Source of the DNA: Salinibacterium sp. ZJ450
Lineage (GTDB): Bacteria; Actinomycetota; Actinomycetes; Actinomycetales; Microbacteriaceae
Reading direction: 5' to 3'
DNA: 64,000 nucleotides
Assembly: GCF_011751885.2 (NCBI RefSeq)
Contig: NZ_CP061771.1
Span: 2,108,001 to 2,172,000 of the forward strand
The position numbers were made by a program, and so were the translations under genes. Numbering within the stretch: position 1 is the stretch's first letter; each line of letters opens with the position of its first letter. Shown here piece after piece: positions 38,349 through 47,156 of this stretch. Under the pieces are notes generated by a model. That model saw only the letters and a list, made by a program, of their open reading frames with translations, did no database searches and was not told the origin of the DNA.

Positions 38349-38647
38349 TTCCTGATCTTCCAGCAGTGGGCGTGCCAGTGGCGGCGGGCGGCGACGTCGT
38401 CGGCCTCCCCCATGATGCCGTCGGCACGCCAGGTGACGGTGTGGGCGACCCCTGGGGTGATCTGCACGGTGCAGCCCGGGCAGGTGTAGTACTTCAATGC
38501 GGATGCCGCGGCGATCGGCTGCACGTTCCACAGCCCGTCGCGCTTGTGCTCCGTGTGCCGCTGCCCGAACAGCGCCCGGGTGATGTCGCGTGCCTCATCA
38601 TCGTCATCCCGCGGCGCGCGGCCGCGGGGAAAATTCGAACGAGGCAT
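38345..38647 (-). CDS. Small zinc-ribbon-like protein
   Basis: A 100-residue protein with a disordered charged N-terminus (GRAPRDDDDEARD) and a compact part with YYTCPGCTVQITPGVAHTV and RRHWHAHCWKIRN. The CxxC pair and the H-x-H-C end could bind one zinc ion. It resembles short actinobacterial proteins with no assigned role. Coupled (TTGA) to the hydrolase. Upstream, 38656-38682 holds a pair of CTAGACAGCGAC words spaced 15 bases apart. Confidence 0.72.
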   Translation of the reverse strand: MPRSNFPRGRAPRDDDDEARDITRALFGQRHTEHKRDGLWNVQPIAAASALKYYTCPGCTVQITPGVAHTVTWRADGIMGEADDVAARRHWHAHCWKIRN

Positions 38648-38706
38648 TCCTCAATCCTAGACAGCGACGATCTAGACAGCGACCGGACGGCGGACCGTGC
38701 GCTCGG

Positions 38707-39372
38707 TCAGTACCATCCGCGGGACTTGGACGTGGCCCAGGCGCTGCAGGGGTCGCCGTAGCGGCCCTGGATGTAGTTGAGGCCCCAGGTGATCTGCGTG
38801 GCGGGGTTGGTCTGCCAGTCGGCGCCGACCGTCGCCATCTTCCTGCCGGGCAGCGCCTGCGGAATTCCGTACGCGCCGCTCGACTTATTCGAGGCGTAGA
38901 CGTTCCAGCCCGACTCCTTCTGCCACAGCGACACGAGGCAGTCGTACTGTCCGTCGCCCCAGCCGCGCGCAGAAACCAGTCCCTGGGCGACAGCCTTGGC
39001 GCTGCCCGGATCGGGCGTGCCTGCGACCGGCGCCGTTCCGGAACCCTTGGCGGCCGGCGGCGCGACGGGCTTCGGGGGCTCCGGCTTGATCACCTTCCAG
39101 GCGTCGCGGCTGCTGGCGAGCGACGCGGCGGCGGCGGAGGCTTCGAGGGTCTGCCCCTCGGGGGCCGCACTGGCCGGGGCTTCTGGACGTCCCATCCCGG
39201 CGTATGCGCCGGCGTTCGGGTCGACCAGCGTAACGGAGAAGAATCCCAGAACAGCCAGCATGGCCAGCATGGGAAGCACGATCCGCGGCTTGTCTTGCGG
39301 TCTCCGAATGCTGCTCTCAGGTGCCTCCGGCACCGCCTCGAGCACGGTTTCGTTTCTTGAGTGTCTGCCCAT
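38707..39372 (-). CDS. Membrane-anchored lysozyme-fold protein (lytic transglycosylase-like)
   Basis: The protein (221 residues from ATG 39372) has one membrane helix (about residues 32-50), a Pro/Ala/Lys-rich linker, and a C-terminal lysozyme-like domain: YDCLVSLWQKESGWNVYASN supplies the catalytic Glu, followed by SSGAYGIPQALPG and the end ITWGLNYIQGRYGDPCSAW. This matches the transglycosylase/RPF-like domain of actinobacterial wall hydrolases. An in-frame ATG at 39414 is an alternative start; I prefer 39372 because TAAAAT ends eight bases upstream. It acts outside the membrane on peptidoglycan. Confidence 0.82.
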   Translation of the reverse strand: MGRHSRNETVLEAVPEAPESSIRRPQDKPRIVLPMLAMLAVLGFFSVTLVDPNAGAYAGMGRPEAPASAAPEGQTLEASAAAASLASSRDAWKVIKPEPPKPVAPPAAKGSGTAPVAGTPDPGSAKAVAQGLVSARGWGDGQYDCLVSLWQKESGWNVYASNKSSGAYGIPQALPGRKMATVGADWQTNPATQITWGLNYIQGRYGDPCSAWATSKSRGWY

Positions 39373-39436
39373 CCCGGAAGATTTTACCCGATAACGATCG
39401 GATAAAGCAGACATGGAGCATATTGCCCGGATCGGT

Positions 39437-39991
39437 TCAGCGGACTGCCAGCATGACCTGAGTCACGCTGTCGAGTAGCACGTCGACCTGTGCCTCGCTG
39501 TAACCGCGCTTCGCCGGGCGGAAGGCGATGGTGCGTACCTCATTGATTCCGAGCGGTTTTCCGTGCTGGAAGTAGTCCACGATCCGCTCGGCGAACTCGT
39601 CGACATCCCGTGTTTGGTAGCCGGTGGTCAGGATGCCGACCCGCTCGAACCGTCGGCCCACCGGGCGGGACAGCCGGTCGAGGATCACCTGTGCCGTCGC
39701 GCGGGCGTGCTGGTTCCAGTCGCTCTCACCGCGCTGCGCGAGCACCAGCTCACGCTCGCGGGCCGCGAATGCGTCTTCCAGCCGCTCCAGCGCTGCGTCA
39801 ACCAGCGACGTGGAATAGCCGCCCTTCTGCATAGAGAAGGCGGTGTGCCGGATGCTGGTCGACGTAACCGCCGACGATCCGTCGGCTCGTTCCGAGGTGT
39901 ATGCGCGTCGAGCGTCTTCGAGGAAGTCTTCGACCTGCTCGACGTTGTAGCCGAGCACCGACTTTCGGGTTCGCGGGAAGGTAGTGCTCAC
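39437..39991 (-). CDS. DivIVA-domain repeat protein
   Basis: A 184-residue protein, GTG start at 39991, with CAGAAT six bases before it (leaderless type). It contains four copies of the short DivIVA-start motif: LGYNVEQVEDF, GGYSTSLVDAA, TGYQTRDVDEF and RGYSEAQVDVL. The Gly-Tyr pair and the Val-Asp dipeptide are those that in DivIVA/Wag31 mark the membrane-binding N-terminal domain. There is no long coiled coil. A pole- or septum-linked role is inference from the domain. It lies 24 bases downstream of cdsA. Confidence 0.85.
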   Translation of the reverse strand: MSTTFPRTRKSVLGYNVEQVEDFLEDARRAYTSERADGSSAVTSTSIRHTAFSMQKGGYSTSLVDAALERLEDAFAARERELVLAQRGESDWNQHARATAQVILDRLSRPVGRRFERVGILTTGYQTRDVDEFAERIVDYFQHGKPLGINEVRTIAFRPAKRGYSEAQVDVLLDSVTQVMLAVR

Positions 39992-40015
39992 CGGACTATT
40001 CTGCCGCACCGATGC

Positions 40016-40996
40016 TCACGCGAAGATCAGGTACACGAGGTAAGCCGCAATCGCTGAGGTGAGGATCGAGTCGAGGCGGTCGAGGAACCCGCCGTGACCG
40101 GGTAACCAGGTGCTGATGTCCTTGATGCCGAGGTCCCGTTTGATCAGGGATTCGGTGAGGTCGCCCATCGTGCCGGTGGCGAGCATCACGATTCCGAAGA
40201 TCACGCCCATCCACCACGGCTGATCGATCATGAAGAGGGCAAGCAATACCCCGGCGACGATGGCGGCGACCCCAGATCCGGCGAAGCCCTCCCAGGTCTT
40301 CTTGGGGCTGATTTTCGGCGCCATCGGGTGCTTGCCGAAGGTGAGACCCGACGCGTATGCCCCGGTGTCGGTGGCGACGACGATGATGAGGAACGCGAGC
40401 ACCCACCACTGGCCCCCGTCCTGGCTGACGAGCAACACCGCGAAACTCGCGAGAAACGGCACGTAGGCCATCACCATCAGGCCGCCGCCGATGTCTTTCA
40501 GCAGGTCGCGTCCGCTCGGGCGGCGGTCGGGCCACGCGGTCTCCGCCAGACGCCACACGGTGACCAGCAGCATGCCGCCGAGAATGGCGAGCCACTGCCC
40601 TGTCCCTTGCCAGTAGAACGTCGCGGGCATCACGGCGAGAGTCGCAATGATCACCGGAAGGCGTGGCACGTCGCGGCCGGCGAACCTGAGGGCGCTGGCG
40701 AGCTCGAACGCTGCCAGGCAGGCGAGCACGGCGGCGAACGCCATAAACAGCTCGGTGAACAGCAGCAGGCTGACCAGCAGGATTCCGCCGAGCACCAGCC
40801 CGATCAGGATCGCCATGATCAGGTTGCGCCCTGTGCGCTTCTCGATCCGTTCTTCGATCGCGTCGATCTGTGCGCGGGTCGCGGCTAACTGTGTCTCGAT
40901 CTCGGCGCGCGCATCATGAGCGAACACCTCGAACTCGGACTTCTTCCGGTCGCGTTTCGCTCCACGCCGCAGCGGTCGGTCGGGGCCATCCGTCAT
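40016..40996 (-). CDS. cdsA: Phosphatidate cytidylyltransferase (CDP-diglyceride synthase)
   Basis: CdsA makes CDP-diacylglycerol, precursor of membrane phospholipids. The 326-residue protein has an extra N-terminal charged helix (about residues 20-58, IETQLAATRAQIDAIEERIE), then eight or so membrane helices and the signature in GTMGDLTESLIKRDLGIKD plus HGGFLDRLDS near the end. Its start directly abuts the frr stop (no gap). The order rpsB-tsf-pyrH-frr-cdsA is conserved across bacteria, which confirms the call. Confidence 0.96.
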   Translation of the reverse strand: MTDGPDRPLRRGAKRDRKKSEFEVFAHDARAEIETQLAATRAQIDAIEERIEKRTGRNLIMAILIGLVLGGILLVSLLLFTELFMAFAAVLACLAAFELASALRFAGRDVPRLPVIIATLAVMPATFYWQGTGQWLAILGGMLLVTVWRLAETAWPDRRPSGRDLLKDIGGGLMVMAYVPFLASFAVLLVSQDGGQWWVLAFLIIVVATDTGAYASGLTFGKHPMAPKISPKKTWEGFAGSGVAAIVAGVLLALFMIDQPWWMGVIFGIVMLATGTMGDLTESLIKRDLGIKDISTWLPGHGGFLDRLDSILTSAIAAYLVYLIFA

Positions 40997-41551
40997 TTAG
41001 ACCTCGAGAAGCTCGGCTTCCTTGCGTTTCAGGGCTTCATCGATGGCATCGACGAACGACTTCGTGGTCGCCTCGAGCTCTTTCTCACCCCGAGCGACGT
41101 CGTCGTCGCCGACCTCGCTCTTCAGCGCGTCGAGGTCGTCCTTGGCCTTGCGGCGGATGTTGCGGATCGCCACCTTGGCGTCCTCGCCCTTCGTCCGCAC
41201 CAGCTTGACGAACTCCTTGCGGCGGTCCTCGGTGAGCTCCGGCAGGGTGACGCGCACGATGTTGCCGTCGTTGCCCACGCTCGCGCCGAGGTTCGGCGCG
41301 TTCACGATCGCCTTCTCGATGTCCCTGAGCGCTCCCTTGTCGTAGGGCGTAACGATGAGCATCCGCGCCTCAGGGTTCTGCATGGCGGCCAGCTGGCCGA
41401 GCGGCGTAGGCGTGCCGTAGTAGTCGACCAGGATCTTCTGGAACAGTGCCGGGTTCGCGCGCCCGGTGCGGACCGTGCCGAAGTCGTCCTTCGCGACCTC
41501 GACGGCCTTGTTCATCTTGTCCTTGGCCTCGGCCAGTACGTCGCTGATCAC
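40997..41551 (-). CDS. frr: Ribosome recycling factor
   Basis: This 184-residue, near-standard-length protein splits post-termination ribosomes together with EF-G. It has the three-helix-bundle ends ([20 protein letters not shown] and [20 protein letters not shown]) and the conserved [14 protein letters not shown] and [17 protein letters not shown] blocks. It lies 82 bases downstream of pyrH and touches cdsA, in the usual order. Confidence 0.98.
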   Translation of the reverse strand: MISDVLAEAKDKMNKAVEVAKDDFGTVRTGRANPALFQKILVDYYGTPTPLGQLAAMQNPEARMLIVTPYDKGALRDIEKAIVNAPNLGASVGNDGNIVRVTLPELTEDRRKEFVKLVRTKGEDAKVAIRNIRRKAKDDLDALKSEVGDDDVARGEKELEATTKSFVDAIDEALKRKEAELLEV

Positions 41552-41633
41552 GGATGCTCCTTATGCTGTGTTCTCTTGGCAAGCTTAGTGTCGCGCGGCA
41601 GAACGCCGCGCCGTCTGAGAAGTGTGTGGCCGC

Positions 41634-42347
41634 TCAGTTGCTGACGAGCGTGCCGATTCGCTCGCCAATGATCGCCTTCGTGACGTTGCCAGACGGCTCC
41701 ATCCCGAACACGAGCATCGGCATCCCGTTGTCCATGCACAGGCTGAACGCGGTGGAGTCGACCACCTTGAGACCCTTGACGAGCGCTTCCTGGTAGGTGA
41801 TCTCGTCGAGCTTCTCGGCGCTGGCGTCGGTGCGCGGGTCCGCAGAGTAGACGCCGTCGACACCGTTCTTCGCTACCAGTACCTCGTCGGCGCCAATCTC
41901 GAGGGCCCGCTGCGCCGCCACCGTGTCGGTGGAGAAGTACGGCAGCCCGGCGCCGGCGCCGAAGATGACGACGCGACCCTTCTCGAGGTGCCGTTCGGCG
42001 CGCAAGGGGATGTACGGTTCGGCGACCTGGGTCATCGAGATGGCGGACTGCACGCGCGTGGCGGCTCCGGCCTGCTCGAGGAAGTCCTGCAGCGCGAGGG
42101 CGTTCATGACGGTTCCGAGCATGCCCATGTAGTCGGCGCGCCCACGGTCCATGCCACGCTGGCTGAGCTCCGCGCCGCGGAAGAAGTTGCCCCCGCCGAC
42201 CACGATGGCCACTTCGACCTCGGCAGCCGCGATCGCGATCTCCTTGGCGATGGCGCTCACCACGTCGGGATTCACTCCGAGCGATCCTCCGCCGAATGCC
42301 TCGCCGGACAGCTTCAGCAGCACTCGTCTTCTGCGTGCCTCTGTCAT
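41634..42347 (-). CDS. pyrH: UMP kinase
   Basis: PyrH phosphorylates UMP to UDP. The 237-residue protein starts [20 protein letters not shown], with [11 protein letters not shown], the LQDFLEQAG effector region and [18 protein letters not shown]. The ATG at 42347 follows GAGGGAGAG, so the longer in-frame N-terminus is rejected. It is separated from tsf by 95 bases that hold a hairpin terminator (42401-42430), which implies its own promoter or readthrough. Confidence 0.97.
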   Translation of the reverse strand: MTEARRRRVLLKLSGEAFGGGSLGVNPDVVSAIAKEIAIAAAEVEVAIVVGGGNFFRGAELSQRGMDRGRADYMGMLGTVMNALALQDFLEQAGAATRVQSAISMTQVAEPYIPLRAERHLEKGRVVIFGAGAGLPYFSTDTVAAQRALEIGADEVLVAKNGVDGVYSADPRTDASAEKLDEITYQEALVKGLKVVDSTAFSLCMDNGMPMLVFGMEPSGNVTKAIIGERIGTLVSN

Positions 42348-42400
42348 GGGTTCTCTCCCTCTTCGTGGCTTGTTACAGGGTATGGGTTTGAGCATGACAA

Positions 42401-42430
42401 CGGGGTCCGGGACATGAGTCCCGAACCCCG
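42401..42430 (-). terminator. Hairpin terminator downstream of tsf
   Basis: CGGGGTCCGGGAC and GTCCCGAACCCCG form a 13-position stem with one mismatch and an ATGA loop, starting 12 bases after the tsf stop on the minus strand. Only a short T-poor tail follows (GTTGT), so termination may be partial and pyrH could still be read through. Confidence 0.6.
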
Positions 42431-42442
42431 AAATCAGATGAG

Positions 42443-43270
42443 TTACGCGCCGACCTTGAAGCGGGCGAAACCGGTGATGGTCAGGCCTGCGTCAGACGCG
42501 ACCTTACCGACGGAGACCTTGTTGTCGCGGGCGTAGTCCTGCTCGAGCAGGGCGACCTGCTTGAAGTAGGCGCCGACACGGCCCTCGATGATCTTCGGAA
42601 GGGCGGCCTCGGGCTTGCCCTCGCCGCGGCTGATCTCTTCCACGATGCGACGCTCATTGTCGACCTCAGCCTCGGGAACGTCTTCACGTGCCAGGTAGCT
42701 GGGGTTGGCGAACGAGATGTGCTGTGCGATGCCGCGAGCGGTCTCTGCGTCGTCTCCCGTGTAGCCGACGACCACGCCGACCTGCGGCGGCAGGTCCTTG
42801 TTGGTGCGGTGCAGGTACACAGCGAACTTCTCGGCCTCGATGGCAGCGACGCGACGCAGCTCGATCTTCTCGCCGAGGATTGCAGCCTCGTTGCCGATCA
42901 GGTCGGCAACGGTTCCACCCTCAGCGGGAGCAGCGAGTGCTTCTTCGACGGACGTGGCGCCTGCGGCGACAACCGCGGCCAGCACCTTGTCGCCGAGTGC
43001 AACGAACTTGTCGCCCTTGGCGACGAAGTCGGTCTCGCAGGCGAGCTCGATGATCGTGGTCGACGATCCGTTCTCGGCTGCGGCGACCAGGCCTTCGCTG
43101 GTGGAGCGGTCGGCACGCTTCGCGTTGCCTTTCGCACCCTTGAGGCGAAGCAGCTCGGTGGCCTTCTCCAGGTCACCCTCGGCCTCAACCAGGGCGTTCT
43201 TGGTGTCGACCATGCCGGTGCCGAGGCGCTCACGCAGAGTCTTGATGTCTTCCAGGCTGACGTTTGCCAT
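42443..43270 (-). CDS. tsf: Translation elongation factor Ts
   Basis: EF-Ts exchanges GDP for GTP on EF-Tu. The 275-residue protein has the UBA-like N-terminal domain ([19 protein letters not shown]), the core motif [15 protein letters not shown] and the dimerisation-type C-terminal segment ending [11 protein letters not shown]. It lies 11 bases downstream of rpsB on the same strand and ends at the hairpin before pyrH. Confidence 0.98.
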   Translation of the reverse strand: MANVSLEDIKTLRERLGTGMVDTKNALVEAEGDLEKATELLRLKGAKGNAKRADRSTSEGLVAAAENGSSTTIIELACETDFVAKGDKFVALGDKVLAAVVAAGATSVEEALAAPAEGGTVADLIGNEAAILGEKIELRRVAAIEAEKFAVYLHRTNKDLPPQVGVVVGYTGDDAETARGIAQHISFANPSYLAREDVPEAEVDNERRIVEEISRGEGKPEAALPKIIEGRVGAYFKQVALLEQDYARDNKVSVGKVASDAGLTITGFARFKVGA

Positions 43271-43281
43271 AGCTGGGCTCC

Positions 43282-44280
43282 TTACTTGGCGTCGGTGTCG
43301 GTGACGGGCGTCTTCTCGGCCTCGCTGGCCTCAGCCTCGATGCGAGCCTCGGTTGCAGCATCCGTCTCCGGAGCGTGCACGGGAACGAGGTTCGGGTCGG
43401 CGGCGGCTTCGTGCTCGGCCACCACAGCGTCGGCGTCGTTCTCTTCAACCGGAGCCGACGCGACGGGAGCCGCAGCCTCGGTCGCAGCGGCCTCGGGGGC
43501 GCCAGCCTCCGCGGTCTCGGATGCTCCGAGAAGCTCGGCTTCCCAGGCGGCGAGCGGCTCAACAGCCGACACGTTGCCCTCTTCGGGCTTCTGGTGGCGC
43601 TGGATGAGGCCCTCGGCGGCAGCGTCGGCGATGATGCGGGTCAGCAGGCTGACCGAGCGGATCGCGTCGTCGTTACCCGGGATCGGGTACTGAACTTCGT
43701 CCGGGTCGCAGTTGGTGTCGAGGATGCCGATGACCGGGATGCCCAGCTTGATGGCCTCGTCGATCGCCAGGTGCTCCTTCTTGGTGTCGACAACCCACAG
43801 CGCCGATGGCGTCTTGGTGAGGTTGCGGATACCACCGAGCGTCTTGTGCAGCTTGTCGAGCTCGCGACGCTTGATGAGGAGCTCCTTCTTGGTGAAGCCC
43901 TTCGTGGTGTCGTCGAAGTCGAGTTCCTCGAGCTCCTTCATGCGCGCAAGGCGCTTGGAGACCGTCTGGAAGTTGGTGAGAAGGCCACCGAGCCAGCGCT
44001 GGTTGACGTAGGGCTGGCCGACGCGGGTCGCCTGCTCGGCGATGGACTCCTGCGCCTGCTTCTTGGTGCCTACGAAGAGGATGGTGCCGCCGTGGGCAAC
44101 CGTCTCCTTGACGAAGTCGTATGCAGTGTCGATGTATGCGAGCGACTGCTGCAGGTCGATGATGTAGATGCCGGAACGCTCGGTGAAGATGAAGCGCTTC
44201 ATCTTCGGGTTCCAACGGCGGGTCTGGTGCCCGAAGTGCACGCCGCTGTCGAGCAGCTGACGGATTGTTACGACGGCCAT
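43282..44280 (-). CDS. rpsB: 30S ribosomal protein S2
   Basis: S2 begins [20 protein letters not shown] and contains [15 protein letters not shown] and [20 protein letters not shown], all diagnostic. The ATG at 44280 has AAGGAG nine bases upstream; the frame's upstream six residues are not used. At 332 residues it is about 90 longer than E. coli S2: after the ordinary domain comes a long Ala/Glu-rich tail (from about residue 245) that is common in Microbacteriaceae and probably disordered. It starts the rpsB-tsf pair. Confidence 0.98.
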   Translation of the reverse strand: MAVVTIRQLLDSGVHFGHQTRRWNPKMKRFIFTERSGIYIIDLQQSLAYIDTAYDFVKETVAHGGTILFVGTKKQAQESIAEQATRVGQPYVNQRWLGGLLTNFQTVSKRLARMKELEELDFDDTTKGFTKKELLIKRRELDKLHKTLGGIRNLTKTPSALWVVDTKKEHLAIDEAIKLGIPVIGILDTNCDPDEVQYPIPGNDDAIRSVSLLTRIIADAAAEGLIQRHQKPEEGNVSAVEPLAAWEAELLGASETAEAGAPEAAATEAAAPVASAPVEENDADAVVAEHEAAADPNLVPVHAPETDAATEARIEAEASEAEKTPVTDTDAK

Positions 44281-44298
44281 GGCCGTGCTCCTTTTCAT

Positions 44299-44586
44299 GA
44301 CGCACTGGTGCGTCGTTCTCAGTTGTTATCGCGGCCGGATGGCGCGAGTCCTGGCGCCCTGCCGCACCCGCCCGCCGCCTGCGATTGCTGCAGCGGGACT
44401 GAATGGATGCGATGGCGTGTGCGAACACACGCTGGGCACGCGTAGTCACTCCGCCGAGGCGGAATGCGGGGTCAATCGTATCACCGACTCACCGCCGGCT
44501 CCGTCCACCTCTCCCCCACCCGCGCGCGGGTCCACAACCGGCGCCCTGTGCGTGTGCCGATGCTGCCCGGCGGGTGAGGATGAGGC
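44299..44586. other. Intergenic region between rpsB and the M23 gene
   Basis: About 288 bases with no convincing gene on either strand. It must carry the rpsB-tsf promoter (minus) and the M23 promoter (plus). TACGAT (44477-44482, read on the minus strand) is the best -10 candidate for rpsB; no matching -35 was seen. GGTGAGGATGAGG precedes the M23 ATG. Confidence 0.4.
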
Positions 44587-45132
44587 ATGCGTCAGGTTCT
44601 TGCGCTCGCGCTGCTGCTCACAGCATCCGGGCCGTCCGTGGCAGCGGCTCCGGTGGCGGCGGCCGTCGTTGCCGTCGTGGCAGCGACTCCCCTGGCGGCG
44701 GGTCCCGCCGCGCCCTGGCTCTGGCCGGTCGACTCGCCGCGGATTGTCGACCGCCCGTTCCTCGCCCCAGCCACGCCGTACTCGGTCGGGCACCGTGGCG
44801 TGGATCTCCACGTCGCAGCTGGAGCAGGCGCCGCGGTGCGGGCGCCCGCGGCCGGCGTCGTGCACTTCGCGGGCGTGGTGGTGGACCGACCGGTGTTGTC
44901 GATCCGGCATCCTGGCGGCCTGATCTCCAGCTACGAACCGGTGGCATCGAGCCTGGTCGCGGGTGAGCCGGTGTCGGCCGGTGAGGTCATCGGCACGGTG
45001 ACCGGGACGGGTCACTGCCCGCGAGTCTGTCTGCACCTGGGCGTGCGGGTGGATGGCGAGTACGTGTCACCGATGCGGTATCTCGGGGTGCTGCCCCGCG
45101 CGGTGTTGCTGCCGACCCGGCCGATCCGCTGA
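44587..45132 (+). CDS. Secreted M23-family peptidase-like protein
   Basis: A 181-residue protein with a signal peptide (about residues 1-40) and a LytM/M23 domain: HRGVDLHVAAGAGAAVRAP supplies the first zinc ligands (His and Asp), and CLHLGVRVDGEYVSPM is where active enzymes have H-x-H. Here the first His is replaced by Cys while the second remains, so catalytic activity is doubtful; it may only bind peptidoglycan or regulate another hydrolase. It lies alone between rpsB (divergent) and xerC (convergent). Confidence 0.82.
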   Translation: MRQVLALALLLTASGPSVAAAPVAAAVVAVVAATPLAAGPAAPWLWPVDSPRIVDRPFLAPATPYSVGHRGVDLHVAAGAGAAVRAPAAGVVHFAGVVVDRPVLSIRHPGGLISSYEPVASSLVAGEPVSAGEVIGTVTGTGHCPRVCLHLGVRVDGEYVSPMRYLGVLPRAVLLPTRPIR

Positions 45133-45155
45133 TGGCGCCCGGCCGCGCGACAGGG

Positions 45156-46118
45156 TCAGGCGCGCGGGTGCGCCGACTGGTAGCTCTGCTTCAGCCGCTC
45201 CATCGAGACGTGGGTGTAAATCTGCGTGGTGCCGAGGCTGGCGTGGCCGAGCATCTCCTGCACCGCCCGCAGGTCTGCTCCGCCGTCGAGCAGGTGGGTG
45301 GCTGCGGTGTGGCGCAGGGCGTGCGGACCGGCGGGGCCGGTTCCCGGCAGGCTGTTCAGCAGCGCGGCGACCAGCCGGTACACCGCGCGCGAGCCCAGCC
45401 GGCCGCCGCGTGCCCCGAGGAACAGCGCGGTGGTGCGTTGTGAGCTGGTGGGTTGCGCGCTGCGGGGTTGCGCGCTGGCGGGTTGGGCGCTCGTGGGGTG
45501 TGTGAGCAGTTCGGGTCGGCCGCGGTGCAAGTAGTCCTGCAGCGCGCGCAGGGCGGGCACCCCGAATGGCACGACGCGCTGCCGGGATCCCTTGCCGGTG
45601 ACCCGCACGGTGAGCTTGCCCTGATCGACATCCGCGGTATCGAGGCCCACCAGTTCGCTCACTCGCAACGCCGACGCGTACAGCAATTCGATCACGGCGA
45701 GGTCGCGCACGGCACCCGGGTCGCCCGTTGCCGCCCGCCCGGACAGTGAGCCGAGGATGCCGTCCATCTGCTCTCGGGTGAGCACGCGGGGCAGGTGCCG
45801 GTCGGCCTTCGGGGCGCGCAGTCGAGCCGCGGCATCCGCTTCTTGCTCGCCGGTGGCACTCAGCCAGCCCGTCAGTCCCCGCGCGGCGGCGGAGCGTCGG
45901 GCGAGGCTTGCCTTCGCCAGTGACTGCTGCGAGCCGTCCCAGAGCCAGTCGCGCAGCAGCTCGAGGTTGAGCCCCGCGACATCCGTAACGCCACGATTCT
46001 CGGCGAAGGTGGCCAGCTGCAGCAGGTCGGAGCGGTATGAGCGCACGGTGTTGGCGCTGAATCCCCGCTCGGCGGTGAGATAGACCATGAACTGGTCGAT
46101 AGCGTGATCAAGCTGCAC
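45156..46118 (-). CDS. xerC: Tyrosine recombinase XerC with a SAQP repeat insert
   Basis: XerC resolves chromosome dimers at dif with XerD. From GTG 46118 the protein has 320 residues: the SAM-like N-terminal domain (LDHAIDQFMVYLTAERGFSA) and the catalytic domain with a full set of residues: Arg in SALRVSELVGLD, Lys in GKGSRQRVVPF, His and Arg in HALRHTAATHLLDGG, His in LGHASLGTTQIYTHVS with Tyr as nucleophile. Between the strand after GKGSRQR and TTALFLGARGGRL sits an extra stretch of about 20 residues made of SAQP units, not usual in the family. The downstream gene order dprA-comM-yraN is upstream on the same strand. Confidence 0.93.
   Translation of the reverse strand: MQLDHAIDQFMVYLTAERGFSANTVRSYRSDLLQLATFAENRGVTDVAGLNLELLRDWLWDGSQQSLAKASLARRSAAARGLTGWLSATGEQEADAAARLRAPKADRHLPRVLTREQMDGILGSLSGRAATGDPGAVRDLAVIELLYASALRVSELVGLDTADVDQGKLTVRVTGKGSRQRVVPFGVPALRALQDYLHRGRPELLTHPTSAQPASAQPRSAQPTSSQRTTALFLGARGGRLGSRAVYRLVAALLNSLPGTGPAGPHALRHTAATHLLDGGADLRAVQEMLGHASLGTTQIYTHVSMERLKQSYQSAHPRA
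45436..45495 (-). repeat. 15-bp tandem repeat inside xerC
   Basis: About four 15-bp units (for example 45451-45465 and 45466-45480, near identical) encode the Ser-Ala-Gln-Pro-x repeat of XerC. The first unit is degenerate. It lies between two catalytic elements, in a surface loop, so the reading frame tolerates it. Confidence 0.8.
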
Positions 46119-46135
46119 GGGAACTATCGTGCTCG

Positions 46136-47089
46136 CTATTCCGGGATCGGGGTGGACGCCTCGCTGGTCGCGCCCTCGGCCATGGTGAAGGTGGAGTGCT
46201 TGCTCGACAGCACCTCCCGGCGCTGCTCCGGCGTCAACGCGTCGACTCGAGCGCGCGCGGAGGCCGGCCAGCCGGTGACCTCCCGGGTCTCGCTCACCGG
46301 GACGATGGTGTGCACCACCCGGTCGGCGAGCACGTGCACCAGGTTGATGGATTGGCCGCCCTCGACGCCGGAGAGCAGCCGGTCGGCGTCCGCCATCGGG
46401 TCGAGGGTGTAGCAGGTCGCCGCGGCGACGGACACCGGGATGCCGGCAAACAGGCTGTGGGTGGCGTAGTGCAGGTGCCCGCCGAGGATGCCCCGCACGT
46501 CGCTGCCGGCGAGCACCGAGGCCAGGCGATCCTGCCGCTCCAGCTCCAGGGTCGCCATGATGTCGACGGTCACCGGGATGGGCGGGTGGTGTACCGCGAG
46601 CAGGGTGCCCTCGGGGGCGGAGGTGGCAAGTTCGGCGGCGAGCCACTCCAGCTGTGCGTCGGTGATCTCGCCGTGGTGGTAGCCGGGCACGGTGGTGTCG
46701 AAGCTGATCACCCGCAGCCCGCCCAGCCAGTGCACGCGGTCCTGGGGTGCGTCGGTCTCGGTCTCGCCGTGCAGCAGGCTCGCGAACGCTGCCCGTTCGT
46801 CGTGGTTGCCCATCACCCAGATCACCTGGGCGCCGAGCCGCTCGGCGACGGGCTCCACCATGGCGCGCAGGCGCGCGTAAGCGTCGGGTTCCGCGAGGTC
46901 GGCCAGGTCGCCGGTGAAGAGCAGCGCTTCGGGGCGCACGCCCGACCGCTCCAGGTGGGCGAGCGCCCTGGCCAGGTTCGATTCGACGTCGACTGCGCCG
47001 TACAGCGGGCGTCCCTCGGCGAGGAAGTGGGTGTCGCTGAGGTGGGCGATGACATGGGCAGGTGCCGCATACTGGCCGAGTTGGGTCAC
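46136..47089 (-). CDS. Metallophosphoesterase (CpdA/GpdQ-like)
   Basis: A 317-residue calcineurin-like phosphoesterase with all five metal-binding motifs: LSDTHF, FTGDLADLAEP, VMGNHDERAAF, AVHHPPIPV and GGHLHYATHS. The closest known types are cyclic-AMP phosphodiesterase CpdA and glycerophosphodiesterase GpdQ. The start is GTG at 47089; 17 bases separate its end from the xerC start. It is on the same strand as dprA but 67 bases from it, so may belong to that transcript. Confidence 0.9.
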   Translation of the reverse strand: MTQLGQYAAPAHVIAHLSDTHFLAEGRPLYGAVDVESNLARALAHLERSGVRPEALLFTGDLADLAEPDAYARLRAMVEPVAERLGAQVIWVMGNHDERAAFASLLHGETETDAPQDRVHWLGGLRVISFDTTVPGYHHGEITDAQLEWLAAELATSAPEGTLLAVHHPPIPVTVDIMATLELERQDRLASVLAGSDVRGILGGHLHYATHSLFAGIPVSVAAATCYTLDPMADADRLLSGVEGGQSINLVHVLADRVVHTIVPVSETREVTGWPASARARVDALTPEQRREVLSSKHSTFTMAEGATSEASTPIPE

Positions 47090-47156
47090 CCGCCCACCCT
47101 ATTCAATGCCGGAGACACTCGGCGACGCTATCGACAGTCGGCGAGGCCGGAGCCAG

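Noticed and set aside
46119-46646. Long N-terminal extension of XerC
   Set aside because: The in-frame peptide lies over the phosphodiesterase gene and is Arg/His-rich; the recombinase domain starts at GTG 46118.
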